Source: Atopsyche davidsoni (lineage: Eukaryota > Arthropoda > Insecta > Trichoptera > Hydrobiosidae). From it: a stretch of 64,000 nucleotides of DNA. The notes beneath the pieces are model-generated. The model saw nothing but the letters and a program-made list of their open reading frames with translations, did not search any database and was not told the origin of the DNA. The stretch covers positions 3,538,501 to 3,602,500 of the forward strand of contig JAILWY010000024.1 of the NCBI GenBank assembly GCA_022113835.1, read 5' to 3'. Each line of letters starts with the position of its first letter. The first letter of the stretch is position 1. Made by a program: the position numbers and the translations under genes. Below are positions 40,136 through 51,744 of this stretch, piece by piece.

Positions 40136-42625
40136 GTTGTAACACAGCCAAAAGCGAACTCTTAATTAGGGTCTTATCTTTGCCACAAATGAAAACTCTA
40201 TTGGCCAGTTACCGTTCGGTTATCAGTTGAGTGGCAGCTTGCGTAGGCAGCTTCAAATAACCCACACATATAGCAGTACAACCGACAGTCGAACGAAAAT
40301 TAGTAAACTCTATTTTTGGTATCATTTATGATTTGTCTAAATAAACAACGTGTATGAAGACGCTTTGAGCCAGTGTCGAATGTGTCGCGATGTGTTTCGA
40401 CAGCTTCAAGCGTCTTACACACGCTGCGATACAATTGACAACCGAATGATGAATAAGAGACAGCTTCTTCATATTTTGGTTGTTTTGTGATGTGTTTTAA
40501 GCAAATAGCCTTTTCAATTGAATATATCAATTATTTTTAATAGACCCTATTCCTATAATATTGCATTATTGCCTAAACACAAATGTGTAAAAGTTAGCTC
40601 CTGTTCGGTCGCCAGTCGGCAACACAGAGGCGACCGAGAACACGCGTTTTGAGCTATTTATCCGATTCTTCATAGAAACAAGGCAACACTCCACTAGAAC
40701 CCCCAACTTCTGGGCACACGGGGCAAATTGTTTTTCCGTAAGACTTTAAAACTTCAAGTCACAGGAATTTTAAAATGCGATGTTAATTGTGTTATTAAAT
40801 AGATTTTAGTCTTCACAAGACGGCAAATGTCAAAATGTTTGTTCTGTCTCTCGGGGTATGTGACGCGTCCGTTTATATGGCCCGCGCGACGGATATGTTG
40901 ATATTGTGGTTAGCGGCACATCTCATTGTCCATTGTAATTCTCTATGGCTTTATTGAGAGTTTCCGTTAGGTTGTTTAGTCTATGGTACGTTAAATTACT
41001 ACCACATGGTGACAATAAAATATACAGTACGCAGAAAACACAATACAACTGCTGAGAACAGAACTAATATCGTCGAGACGATTTAACCAAGAGGCGCCAG
41101 CTTCCGCTTAGTTTCCTGACCTAAACGTACAGCGTTTTGATATGTAGGCTGCGTTGTTGATTTTTAAGGTAAAGTTGATGATTGTGAGGTATTAATTAAT
41201 CTACGTTGGGTATCCGGTACGCTCGCTCTGGGAAAGATGCATTCGATTTTCACGCCGATGGAAACGTTAACGAATCCACACAAATCACCGAATTGAATTA
41301 TCCACACCTTTTAGTTTTGGTAAACAAAAACACGGATGAAAACGAATTTAGGATAAGCAGTGAACACTGAAGATGTACATTGCCATTACTTAACGAACCG
41401 GTAATTTCAGCTCGCTCGGTAATCTAGATCAGGCAGTTTCAGAACTCACAGTGCGTTCATGAAAACTTCACATTAAATTTTTAAAAAAGTCTCCACTTTT
41501 CTTAGACGGATTTATAGTACATTATAAGAAGAAGGAATCTTTACAACATGGCAGAAAATGTGCGATTCAGAATATTTATGCGATTTTCTAAGAGTGAAAG
41601 TGTTAATTACGAAATGGAGCTCAAGCTGGCGAGAGCAAGTGATATTTTTTTTTAATTTTTGAAATATAAAATAAAGAGACGCTACTGGGTAATTGCAGAT
41701 CGGTCGCAGGTTGTGCTGCTGCATGAGTGGCACGGTTATTCATCACACAGTGCCCCAAACACCGAAACTCATTCGGTTCGTTGGTTTTCGACTCCGACAG
41801 ATCGGTGTGGGCACACAGGCAGGGGTCAACGGTTTTATATTAAATAAGTCTTGCATTAACGGCATTCCAGCTCCTCGACACACAAGTGGGAGTTTCGTAA
41901 TACACACGAGTCTCCTCATCGGCGATGTATTCCAATGATTATTGCGTCAAGCAAAGCGGCCCAGAGCTTCCCAAACCTCTCGAGAGCAACCATGCGAAAA
42001 GCTTAAAAGAGAATACAAGAAAAAAAACTCCTGACGATGGTTAAAATGCTTATTCTAAATATAGCCCATTGTAGCTAATTTTACAGGAAAAAATCCAAGC
42101 AAAATCAAAGGGATTTGCGTCAGTGTAGTACAGTCAACCTAATAAAGCTGACCCAGAATAGATATTTGCTCAACCAAAAAATGTTTGAATGTACGCCCAA
42201 TACCCTCATAATTTTTTTTTTTTTTTCAAAATCCAAGAAACTTTTATACACTTTTATACAAATGTTTTGTTATTGCGCCTGAAATCTTAAAACGTTGAGG
42301 GATACTGAATATATATATAATATATATTGTTTTTCCTACTTAAGTCCGGGTGTAAGGTAGGAATTTGGGAATCGTTATAAATTTCCCAGCCATTATAACT
42401 GTCTTCTTAAATATATACATCGGTTATACAATTTTTTATTTGCATATACATAAAACAGCTACGCTCGTAATCCACGCAGACGTGCGTACTCCGATGAAAA
42501 AATATAACTATACATATATATATTTAAATATTATAATAAAACTCCATAAGGAACAGATGTCAAATTTGCGGTTGCATCCTAAATGTTTCAAGAGAATTAA
42601 TAAATGTATTTTATTGCCTTTGCAG
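40136..42625. other. spacer upstream of the secreted-protein gene
   Basis: Decayed satellite phrases continue to about 40450 and reappear at 40600-40625 and 41690-41720 ('CGGTCGCAGGTTGTGCTGC'). The small frames at 41512-41938 carry no domain. Positions 42300-42360 hold TA-rich text and an AAG|GTAGGA donor-like site that could be an alternative local leader exon for the gene at 42626. The acceptor TTATTGCCTTTGCAG ends at 42625. Confidence 0.35.
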
Positions 42626-45561
42626 ATGATGCTTTTACGTTGCAGTACGGTAGTGCTGGTCTTGGTGGTTGCCGTCAACGCATTTGGTTCCAGCGATGAC
42701 AGGTTCTTGAAGAAATATGCGATGATGAAGGTAAAAAAAAAATATATATAAAATATAATTTTAAAAAAAAATTCGCAGTCGGTAGGATTCGAACCTACGC
42801 TCCCAGAGGGAATCTGATTTCTAGTCAGACGCCTTAACCGCTCGGCCACGACTGCTTGTTGTAGGTGCTCGAGAATTAACCAATAAGATTAAATGTTTAA
42901 AATATATTAAGCGTTACATTTTATTTCAGATTTACGAGAGTTGTTTCGGGGCGAACGTCGTGAAGCAGATCCGCCAAGAGATGAAGGCTGCGTGCGCCAA
43001 GTGCGCGGCGCCCGTGGTCGAACAGCAAAATCAAAACATTCCGCAGAACGCGTTCGCGGTGCGGCTACCGCCATCTGTGGCCTTCATGCCGCACCAGAGC
43101 GCCCCTCAGTACATGCGACTGGGCGAGGCCAGCCCGGACGCGAACCAAAACCTAGATCAGAACGGCCCGGGCCAGCAAATACCCCAGGAGCAGCCCAATA
43201 TTATTGACACCGAGAAGCTGCAGCAAGCCATCATGGGCTTCAGACCTCAACAGGTTAGTAAAAATGAATACGGTACGGTGGAAATATTTTTTTAATAAAA
43301 AAAAGCTGTGCCTCCTGTGAGGATTGAACTCACGACCCCTGGTTTACGAGACCAGTGCTCTACCACTGAGCTAAAGAGGCTCGGCAGGAATCTGAGAAAT
43401 AACGTTTTAAAAGCTTAATGCAATATACTATTGACTTTTATAAGAAATCACATATGTACGTATATTAATTTTATGAATCATTCACGATATTGCTTATATA
43501 ATTATAGTATTTATTTTCTTGTCAGTAATAATATTCCGCCTATGAGTTGGATGAGAACTTGTATGAGAACAAAGTTGTCCAAAGTGGCTATTTTATTTTT
43601 CTCATTGGTTCTTTGATTAAAATTATAGTCATGTTGTATCAAAAAAATTACGATGATAAAAACTATGATGAAAAGCTATTTGTATTTATTTTAGGCAATC
43701 CATGGATATCCCCAGCCCGGTTTGGGATATCGTCCTGCATTCAATGGTCCTGTATACCAACCGATAGCCACTCCTTACTTCCAACCGAACCCGTGGGGTC
43801 CCCAGCAGTATCCCGTGCCGTTCCCGCAGCAGTATTTCCAACAGCAACCGTATCAATTTTACGGCAACAGAATGTCGGTAAGAAAAAATAAATTATTGAC
43901 AGTATTTGAAAGAGCTAATTCCTGATCATCATAATGTTCAAAAAATAACATCACTGTACTGTGCTACATAAATTCTATTTATTTCTTCGTTACTCTTATT
44001 GGTGATAACCTTTGCTATAAGAAAACAATAGTTTTGATGAAGGTTCCTACCTGGTTAAAATATCATCTTGACTGGTTTTCACGTTAAGGATATTATTGAA
44101 GAAGTCTTCCAGTGTTATTGCATCTCACATTTTATTTATTTTCAGCGAGACATGGACTTCAGAAGCAAGTTGGAAGTCCTTACGTCTAGAACAAATGGAA
44201 AGGTTCGAAACGTTACTTGTGTCATGCAAGAGTTAGGATACTTGGACCAGGTAGGTCTTGTACTGAACCAAATTAAATTGTTTGCTAACACTCATCAGTA
44301 CTTTGATTGTATACCGGCACACTTGATTGTTGTAGAATTTGGAACCCAACTATGAGAACATCAACGAGAGGATTGGAAATCTATCGGTTTCCTTTGAATT
44401 GAAAAGTGATATTCGTGAAGGATTACAATTTTGTCAGAAGTTTGCCGTAAGTTCAAATCAACATGCCAAGTTAAAAATAAGCGACACTTATAAAACATGG
44501 CATTCAAGTTTGTGGTCATAAAGTCCAAAAAATATTAAGTTTATTATGTTTTATAGCAATGTGTTCCTGAGACAAAGAAGGAGAACTCCCCGCTATCACG
44601 AGACCTCGTCAAATCGATGTTCTTCTTCAGATGTTATAAGGTAACTTATTTATATTTTTGAAATTAAACACATGGGTGATATATTACTACATTAAACTGA
44701 TAAATAAAAAACATAACATATTACTATAATTCGATAAACTCATAAACACACACATTAAGAAAATTTTGATATACAAATATTTATTATCTGAATACAATAA
44801 AAGTTGTTATCTACGACCCTGCCTGACGAAACTAAATAGGTGGAAGTGCTCACTTCTATTAGTAATCTCCTAATCTGAGCATTTTGTTAAATAGTTTTTT
44901 AATGAAATATTTCATATACAGACGGCATGGTATGAATTATTGTAAATAATACATATTAAATATTTATTTAGAAGAAATATATATAATTAAAAGTCATGTA
45001 AAAATTATCAGAAAATGTGGGGCTTTTGCCATTGCGCGTTCCAAAGGTTTTTTTCTTTGCCCACAGTTTTAATTCAATATTTTAAATAAAATACTTGAGT
45101 GAATTTTCTACATGTAAATTTTTTTTTATTGGTGACCGGTTTCGCCAACCTTTCACATAAACATATTAAAATGGAATTCCACCAAGTACACTCCGTCAAA
45201 AATATTGATTATTTGAAGTTTTAATTTGGTCAATATTTAACCTTCAACAGTAAAGGTCTCTGAAAGTCCAGAATAAACTTTTATCAAGAAAAATTTGCAG
45301 TAAGTAATGATTTATTACCGGTTTCAGCACAAGAAGTTGGAAGCATGTGTGATGCAAGATGTGCGTGACAGGTTCACAAATGAAGAGGATCTTGACGCTC
45401 CGGACACAGACACTGACTTTAGATCGTTGTCCAGGGTTGGAAGAACTCTCAATACTGGAGGACCAGCTCAACCAACGGCCGATGACTTTGAAGATCAAGC
45501 GACAGCAATCTATGACTTCTTGTACGGAGGCGGCGAATCTGATTTTGAATCTTTCTTGTAA
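42626..45561 (+). CDS. secreted Pro/Gln-rich cysteine protein, 7 exons
   Basis: Exons: 42626-42730, 42930-43253, 43695-43877, 44146-44250, 44336-44446, 44557-44640, 45328-45561. All introns are phase 0, giving 381 residues. Residues 1-20 are a signal peptide (hydrophobic VVLVLVVAVNA). Residues 36-60 carry C40, C57 and C60 in ESCFGANVVKQIRQEMKAAC. Exon 3 is Pro/Gln/Tyr-rich low complexity (repeated PFPQQYFQQQP-like text). The C-terminal third has C229, C272, C278, C302 and C311; the last pair, C-x8-C, recalls the end of insect odorant-binding proteins, though the remaining spacing does not fit. The acidic tail ends ESDFESFL. Two sequons lie at N226 and N254. The start ATG directly follows an acceptor, so an upstream leader exon must exist. 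I cannot name the family; an insect haemolymph or binding protein is a guess. Confidence 0.9.
42775..42855 (-). tRNA. tRNA-Ser (anticodon AGA)
   Basis: The minus strand folds as a class II tRNA: acceptor GCAGTCG/CGACTGC, anticodon arm CTGA-CTAGAAA-TCAG with anticodon AGA, an extra arm, and T-arm GTAGG-TTCGAAT-CCTAC with a canonical B box. A T8 Pol III terminator follows within a few bases. It lies antisense in the first coding intron of the secreted-protein gene. Length 81 without CCA. Confidence 0.96.
43310..43380 (-). tRNA. tRNA-Thr (anticodon CGT)
   Basis: The minus strand gives a 71-base cloverleaf: acceptor GCCTCTT/AGGAGGC (one G.T pair), D-arm GCTC..GAGC, anticodon arm CTGGT-CTCGTAA-ACCAG with anticodon CGT, and T-arm GTGAG-TTCAATC-CTCAC. 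A T8 terminator follows about five bases downstream. It is antisense in the second coding intron of the same host gene. Confidence 0.95.
45060..45225 (+). repeat. dispersed 'GGAATTCCAC' repeat, copy 3
   Basis: In the last intron of the secreted-protein gene: 'AAATACTTGAGTGAATTTTC', 'TTGGTGACCGGTTTCGCCAA', then 'AATGGAATTCCACCAAGTAC' and 'TCCGTCAAAAATATTGA'. The same blocks occur in order at 57880-58070. Confidence 0.7.
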
Positions 45562-46439
45562 AACAAACAATCCCAAATTCGTAACTATTATTAGTAGTAA
45601 TTTAAATATATAACTTGCCACTTTCTGTCATGTCTAAAAGGTACATACTGATAATTCAGCTGTATTACCGATATAAGGTTAACGTTTTTCTCTATGTGCG
45701 AACTAACAATGTTTATCTACATAATAGGAAAGCAACTGAGTTTAAAAAGTATTTCACCCTTCCTCTAGACAATATTCATAGTAAAATTTTGTCAGTTTAG
45801 TAAAATATCAGAAAGCAAGTCCTATATTTTTATGTCCTGCTTTATGGAGCGTCAAATATCTTAGTACTTTATAGAATTTACTTTCTGTAATACACACTAC
45901 GCAGTTCTCTGCTACGGTTGAGCGATTATTATGTGGTCAAAGCAAAATAGTAGTTAAATGTAAATGCATCGCTTTTTTGGATAAACAAATTATAACTTCT
46001 TTTAAAAAATTTTATAATCAAAATGTAACTCACCACGCATGTAAAAGTATGTTTGGATATGCCTTAAGAATGTTGCTGAGTGAGTTGAAGAGCAATTAAA
46101 TTGTAACTTAGTATGGGAAATGAGATCATATTTATTATTGGTTGGTATAAAAAAAAATATTCCTAGTTACAAATACAGAAAGTGTCAAATTATTTATAAT
46201 TATGATTGTTCATAAGGCTCGGTTGAAAAAAAAGCCTTTTGAATGACATAACGTTAATTTAATAATATTATCATTGAATGAAACTAATATATTTTTAAGA
46301 CTAACAAAAATAAATTATTAAGAGTAGCTATGTTTCAAATAAATTATTTTTTGCAATATAAATGTGTTTTAATCTATTCAAAGACAAAATATATCAAGAA
46401 TACTATTATTATACCTACCTTTTCTTCAAATGACTTTCC
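45562..46439 (+). other. 3' UTR of the secreted-protein gene and spacer
   Basis: AT-rich sequence after the TAA at 45559-45561. No strong AATAAA is seen close to the stop; one lies at about 46309. Positions 45690-45712 ('CTCTATGTGCGAACTAACAA') echo the tail of the SINE at 39522. Confidence 0.35.
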
Positions 46440-46700
46440 TTACAAGACACAGGTGACCATCGCCTTGAGCACATCATTATCTTGGGCCAGTTTTATTAAT
46501 TTGGCTGTACTCTTAACTTCTAGCCCCTGGCGTAAGTTCTGCATCCACGTTAGTTTTCTCCTACCATTGTCTCTTTTTCCTTGAACAATCAACTGCAGTA
46601 GACTTTATTTATTATTGCAAAAAATATGGTTAGATGGATTTTACCATCGCTTCATTTTCATTTCACATTCTGTGTAAGACTCTCTCTGACGCTGTACAAC
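46440..46700 (-). pseudogene. LINE ORF2 C-terminal remnant (-)
   Basis: The minus strand reads LLQLIVQGKRDNGRRKLTWM, QNLRQGLEVKSTAKLIKLAQ and DNDVLKAMVTCVL almost without a break, the typical end of a non-LTR retrotransposon ORF2. This is the best-preserved tail of the family seen at 13190, 28130, 34119, 35400 and 37018. Confidence 0.75.
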
Positions 46701-48237
46701 TAAAAGTATCACTGCAGTAAGTCAAAAATTTTCACGCACTAACTAATCAAAACTATTAAATCCACCAAATCTACCGAAAATCTACAAACTGTTTTAGTAA
46801 AATATTGATAAAGAGAATATATAAGTACTCTGCAAATATCGAAATGGTCAAATTCTTCGGGCGAAAAATTATGACCAATCAGGTAACAGAATTTCATTAC
46901 ACTTCTTGAGAAAAAAATATGTTACAGTCTTTACAAAACGTGATGATTAAAAAATGTCTCTTTATAAATATATGTTTTTTCATATTTATCGATCACTCGA
47001 TTGTTTATTTCAATTTTTTTTTTTTACAACCTGCCCTGATTTCAAAACTTTTTGTTGGTGTCGTGGTAGCCCTGCGTTCTGATCGTCTTCGTGTGCCGCC
47101 AACTTCACGCTGCATTATCATAATATGGCGTATATTTGGTTGGTTGTTTGCTGCAGTGTTTTGTGAAGTTTGTTTACTTTTTTATTTTACAAATATAGAC
47201 ACTCCTTGGAGTTTTTTGCACCCCACAGTAAAATTTGAACAAGATTCCTCGTAACGAGGTGCGCGTAAATTATTTCAGCGCGAAGAGAATTAAAGCAGTG
47301 TCAAACGTGCGACGACCAACTAGCAATGTGAAGAATCATGTGTGTAATCATTTTTATATTATATACGTATACATATGTCAATTCAATGCGGTATCCTAAA
47401 TTTAGGTTACGTGTATTCATATTTTAGCTTTTCGTAGTTATGGTTTATTTATATGTTGAATTATTTTGTTTTTACTTTATTTGCATTTCGATGAAGTGAA
47501 GGACGTTTTGGTCGCTGTCACTGCTGCAAATATTCTGCTCTAGCCTTTGTATTTTAGTATCATAAAAAGATTAACGATCTTATGATTTATATCTATATAT
47601 TTTTTTTGTCCCATCTTCCAATATCTAACTTTCAACTAACACAATGATTTATTCAATTATCTTATTAACTATATTAGAGATGCTTAAACCATTGACTATT
47701 CCGCGTGACTCGATATTTTTTTGCGACATTATGACATCAACAATGCGTTAGGCATAAGACTAAACAATCAAGTGGTTAAACACAATAAATTATTCCCTTG
47801 TATTGATTAAATCATTGTTGGTATAAAAAAAAAAATCACCCTAAATATATAATATTCCTAAAAATAAAAACTCAACTCAAATACTTTATTTTCTTTGTAT
47901 CCTAAACAAATGACATGTTTTTGGCCTAGAGATAAAAAACAGTATTTACTCCTAAAAATAAACTTTTAGGTGAGTGAACATATAAATCTAACAGTTTTAA
48001 ACGATGACTTCCACTGTAAATAATGATTTTGTGTTTCCAAGGATATGTTTACTAGGGTTAGTAATTTTTTTGTCATTTTATTCTCTTATCATAAGGCTTT
48101 ATAATAATTTTAATATTATTCACATATAATTATATTAATTTTACACGTATCAAATGTATACTTAATTATACAAGTATGGCAATCATTAAAAATATACTAT
48201 ATATTTCCATAGCTATTTACCTTATTAATTATTATAC
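46701..48237. other. AT-rich spacer, no gene recognised
   Basis: An open frame at 46919-47254 follows a T-run but has no domain and no exon-like structure. The rest is AT-rich. Confidence 0.35.
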
Positions 48238-48590
48238 ACTAGTAATGTAGCCCGTCACAAAATGACGTATTTGATGAACGATGCGTCTAAAATTTGTTTT
48301 TTTTGTAAAAGTTCTAAATTTGAAATTCTCGCGGTGAACGACATCTCGCGGCGAAGAACTGAATCATATAATTCGTACATATTGAAATTCGCTAAAGCAT
48401 ATTTTAAAGTTTATGAATGAAAATATTATCCTATCGTCTTGAAATTCGGCACATAGCTGCGGAAAAATTTACTTAACTTATGTGCAAAAAATCAGCGTTG
48501 TATCTTTTAAGATATTCTATACAGAACGGAAAAACGAAACATACATACATACAAACATACAAACACACAATGGCTATTATTATAGTAGAT
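48238..48590. repeat. TACTA...TAGCC repeat family, copy 3
   Basis: Starts 'ACTAGTAATGTAGCCCGTCA' and ends 'GGCTATTATTATAGTAGAT'. The core 'GAATGAAAATATTATCCTAT' to 'AAATTCGGCACATAGCTGCG' is nearly identical to copies 1 and 2, followed by an ACATACATACAAACA-type run. Confidence 0.75.
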
Positions 48591-51289
48591 TCTATACACA
48601 GGTCTTACTTTTTAACCTGCTTGTTTAATTTCGGCTTTTATCAGATGTGTGGAAACGTCATGCATTCGAGCACTACGATTGTATATAAGAATCCTTCAAA
48701 TACTCCCTAAGAGTTGCAAATCCCTGGACTCCACTTTCCCCAAGGCACCAGTCTCTGAATCTCATTAACGGGTTTAACTTCAGTCAGATATTTTCATGCC
48801 AACTAAGTCCCAATCTCTCTTTTAGAGACTATTCAAATGCTCCTATGTCAAATTGCAAAAGATCTCATAGATTTTGGCGGCCGTTGTTATTAGGATTGCC
48901 TTGTCTATTATTTAAAATGTATATTATTCAAAATTTCAATCCCGGCACTTAAGCCATCTTCGGGGATCTTCAAATGCCCCCAGTACCAGGACCAAGATAT
49001 TGGAAACTTTAAATAATAACACATCATTACACCCAAGAATAAAGCAATTCTACATTTATTATAATTATTTAGCTAGAGAGATTAATTACTGCTTCAAAAT
49101 CTTTGATCAAGTTAGACCTGGAGATGATTTCGAAGTTCACACTTGCAATTTTATATCAGATCTGACTAGGCAGTGAGGCTCCGCAATGTTTGCTAGTGGG
49201 AATCTTTATTTTTTACACTTAACTCGATTATGAGAGTTAGAGTGAAGGTAGTAATGCTGGCTTGGATGATCGGAGGTCTAACAGGTCAGGGAAGTGGTGG
49301 AATGGTATCTAACATTATCACTGTATATATTTGATTTGGGCAAACAGCACTCTGAATTCATTAGGTTAGGATTCTACTCTTATAGTTGAATGAATCACCC
49401 TTTGATAACACCAATATTTGGAATAACGATGAATTCTGACCTATATTATATTGTGTTGGTCTCTGAAAGATAATTAATTTAAACCAATCGAGTCTTGAGA
49501 AGTTATCTGAGCTTAAGTAAATAATTTGTTGTAGCATAATTTCTGCAGTATTTCTTATATTGTAAATATCGAATACCTATTTTGTTATGACTTCACAGAA
49601 TCAAAGGTTATTTTTTTTTTATTTGTTATTTGTTTTTGTCGTTTTGTTTTCTTAACTGTTACTCAAATTACTTGACATAATTTTTATAACATTTAAGACA
49701 AACAACTGATCATAAAGCTTTTCAAAAAGTTTTTATTTATTTATTATACGTTGCTCACTTCAATGTCCAATTACTATTAATTAGTTCTTTTACACAATTC
49801 TTTAACGTGATTATTTTAATAAAATTATATTGATTTCAGTTATGACATTATTTACGGGGCACGGGGGTTGGGTATGTTTAAATTATTTTACTAATTAATT
49901 CACCCAAAAATTAGGATAATCCTATTTTTTTTTGGTTATCTCTGCAACAAACAATCATATTTTAGGATGTTACTTGTTGTATATCATCATCTTTAACCCA
50001 TGTCAAGTTATTGGAAATGTGACCTTATTTTTCGACCCGGTAATAATTTTGAAATAACCTTGTGTAGCCGCTCTAGTGAAGGGTTCACGTAGGAATCATT
50101 GTGCGCTGCATCACCAGGTCATGGAACCAATTTATGGTGCATCCTTTAAGGTCGTACTAATTTCAATGCGTCTATATTTAAACTAGTCAGATAATATTGT
50201 GAAATAATTGCTAAAATGGTTGACATTGAAAATTGATGAGGTTTTAATATTTCCAGAGTTTGCAGATTTAGCATTAAAAGTATCACATAGCATTAGCATT
50301 TTTTTTTTACTTTGGGTTTTGTGGTCAGCTAGTTATTTTATTGTGCTATTTTATAGAATAATTTTCCTCAGGTTTTGTATAAGAGCCGACAGGAAAACAA
50401 TGAACCACAAAAATATTAATGTCAGTTGATATTCACAGCGTCTGAGCCTTATACATTTCTTCAGCGCTACACATTCTGTGGCGCGATCAGTGAAGTATAT
50501 TTTGAATGCAATGACTTAAGGTTATTATGTCAAAACACATAAGACATAAATAATTCAATAATATAAGGTAGAGAATAATAATTGTAGATCTGTGGTCATG
50601 TTATCTATATATATTATAGATCTGTGTTACTGTAATTATTATTGGTACTTTTCATTAAAACTGTGTTCAAAAGTGGATCTTTAGAATATTATGAGATAAT
50701 AGCTATATTATTGTTTTTATAAAAAGACGAGTTGAATAATCTTTTAATTAAAAAATAATATTTTATTAATAGATTTATTGTTACTAATACAATCATCTAT
50801 TTAGATCTCATATACATTTTATTTGCTAATACCATTAGACTGACGAGAGATGTAAACATCAAACTCCCATTGAAATACTATAGTTACTTATCATACCTAA
50901 TATCTACTCAAGCTAGATTGTTGCAAAATAAATATTTTTGAGAAATGTGAAAGAAAACACTTTAACTACCAAAAATAATTTCTACAGCTGATAAGCCTAA
51001 TATTTCCTTTGTTTATCTGCAACACAACAGTGTTGTAAAGATAGTAAAAATAAGAATTTTCTATTGCCTTTTATCAACAGTTTTATAAATAACATTGCAG
51101 TCAGATAAATACAGTTCACAATTATTTACAATAGTAGATTGTTTTTTATAAACTGACTTTGGAAATGAGACGCCTGCACATTGGGCAGGATGAATGAAGA
51201 TCATTAATTGAAGATGTGTTTTTCTTCACTAAAAATATTGATCTTTTTGGTTTCTTTGGCAATTCACTGATAAGCTATCTTCATTGTTT
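48591..51289. other. spacer upstream of the orphan exon
   Basis: AT-rich, with no exon I can support on either strand. If the ORF at 51290 is a terminal exon, its upstream exons should lie here or beyond, but none was found. Confidence 0.3.
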
Positions 51290-51484
51290 CAGAATCAATT
51301 TCCAGTATGTAAAAATGTGACGTACACTCGCGGAGAGCACCACTGCCGATGTTTCTGCTGGCGGAGTCAGCAGCTCATTGCGGCTGGCCATTATGACGCC
51401 CGGCTGCCACTCATGCTGACCCGGCTTCTGCAAGCGCTTGGGCCACTTCAGAATCTGAAAGACTTTAAGAATCGAGACGAGTGA
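51290..51484 (+). CDS. orphan terminal-exon-like ORF
   Basis: An acceptor-like TTCATTGTTTCAG precedes 64 open codons starting NQFPVCKNVTYTRGEHHCRC and ending ALGPLQNLKDFKNRDE, with TGA at 51482-51484. Like the proven exons here, it is much more GC-rich than its flanks. A cluster of four cysteines (CK...HHCRCFCW) is followed by a Leu-rich amphipathic stretch. I recognise no family. The minus strand is also open across the same interval, so a transposon fragment is a real alternative. No upstream partner exon was found. Confidence 0.35.
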   Translation, partial: QNQFPVCKNVTYTRGEHHCRCFCWRSQQLIAAGHYDARLPLMLTRLLQALGPLQNLKDFKNRDE

Positions 51485-51744
51485 TATTTTTCGCCTGGAA
51501 GAAATTTCAATGAGACGACTTTAAACACAAATGATAATTTTGACAAGACATGTTGATGATTTATTGACTGCGAACTTATTATAATAAGTTAAAGAAATTT
51601 ATAAAACTCGAAGAATTGCTCAAATCAATAATTATTTGATGTGAACTGTTATCAGTTAAATTATAAACAGTTTTTTAAGTGTAGTTGACGACGTCCCTTA
51701 AGCGGATCAAGATTCACTTCTTCTTTATTAGTGTTTTAAAGAGA

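Noticed and set aside
42508..42849. 113-codon minus-strand ORF beginning MAERLRRLTRNQIPSGS
   Set aside because: It is the tRNA-Ser gene read as protein; the 'RNQIPSGSVGSNPT' text is a known artefact of translating tRNA.
45244..45621. 125-codon minus-strand ORF
   Set aside because: It is the antisense shadow of the last coding exon of the secreted-protein gene.
46919..47254. 111-codon + ORF
   Set aside because: Composition matches flanking AT-rich spacer, with no domain, and it starts in a T-run.
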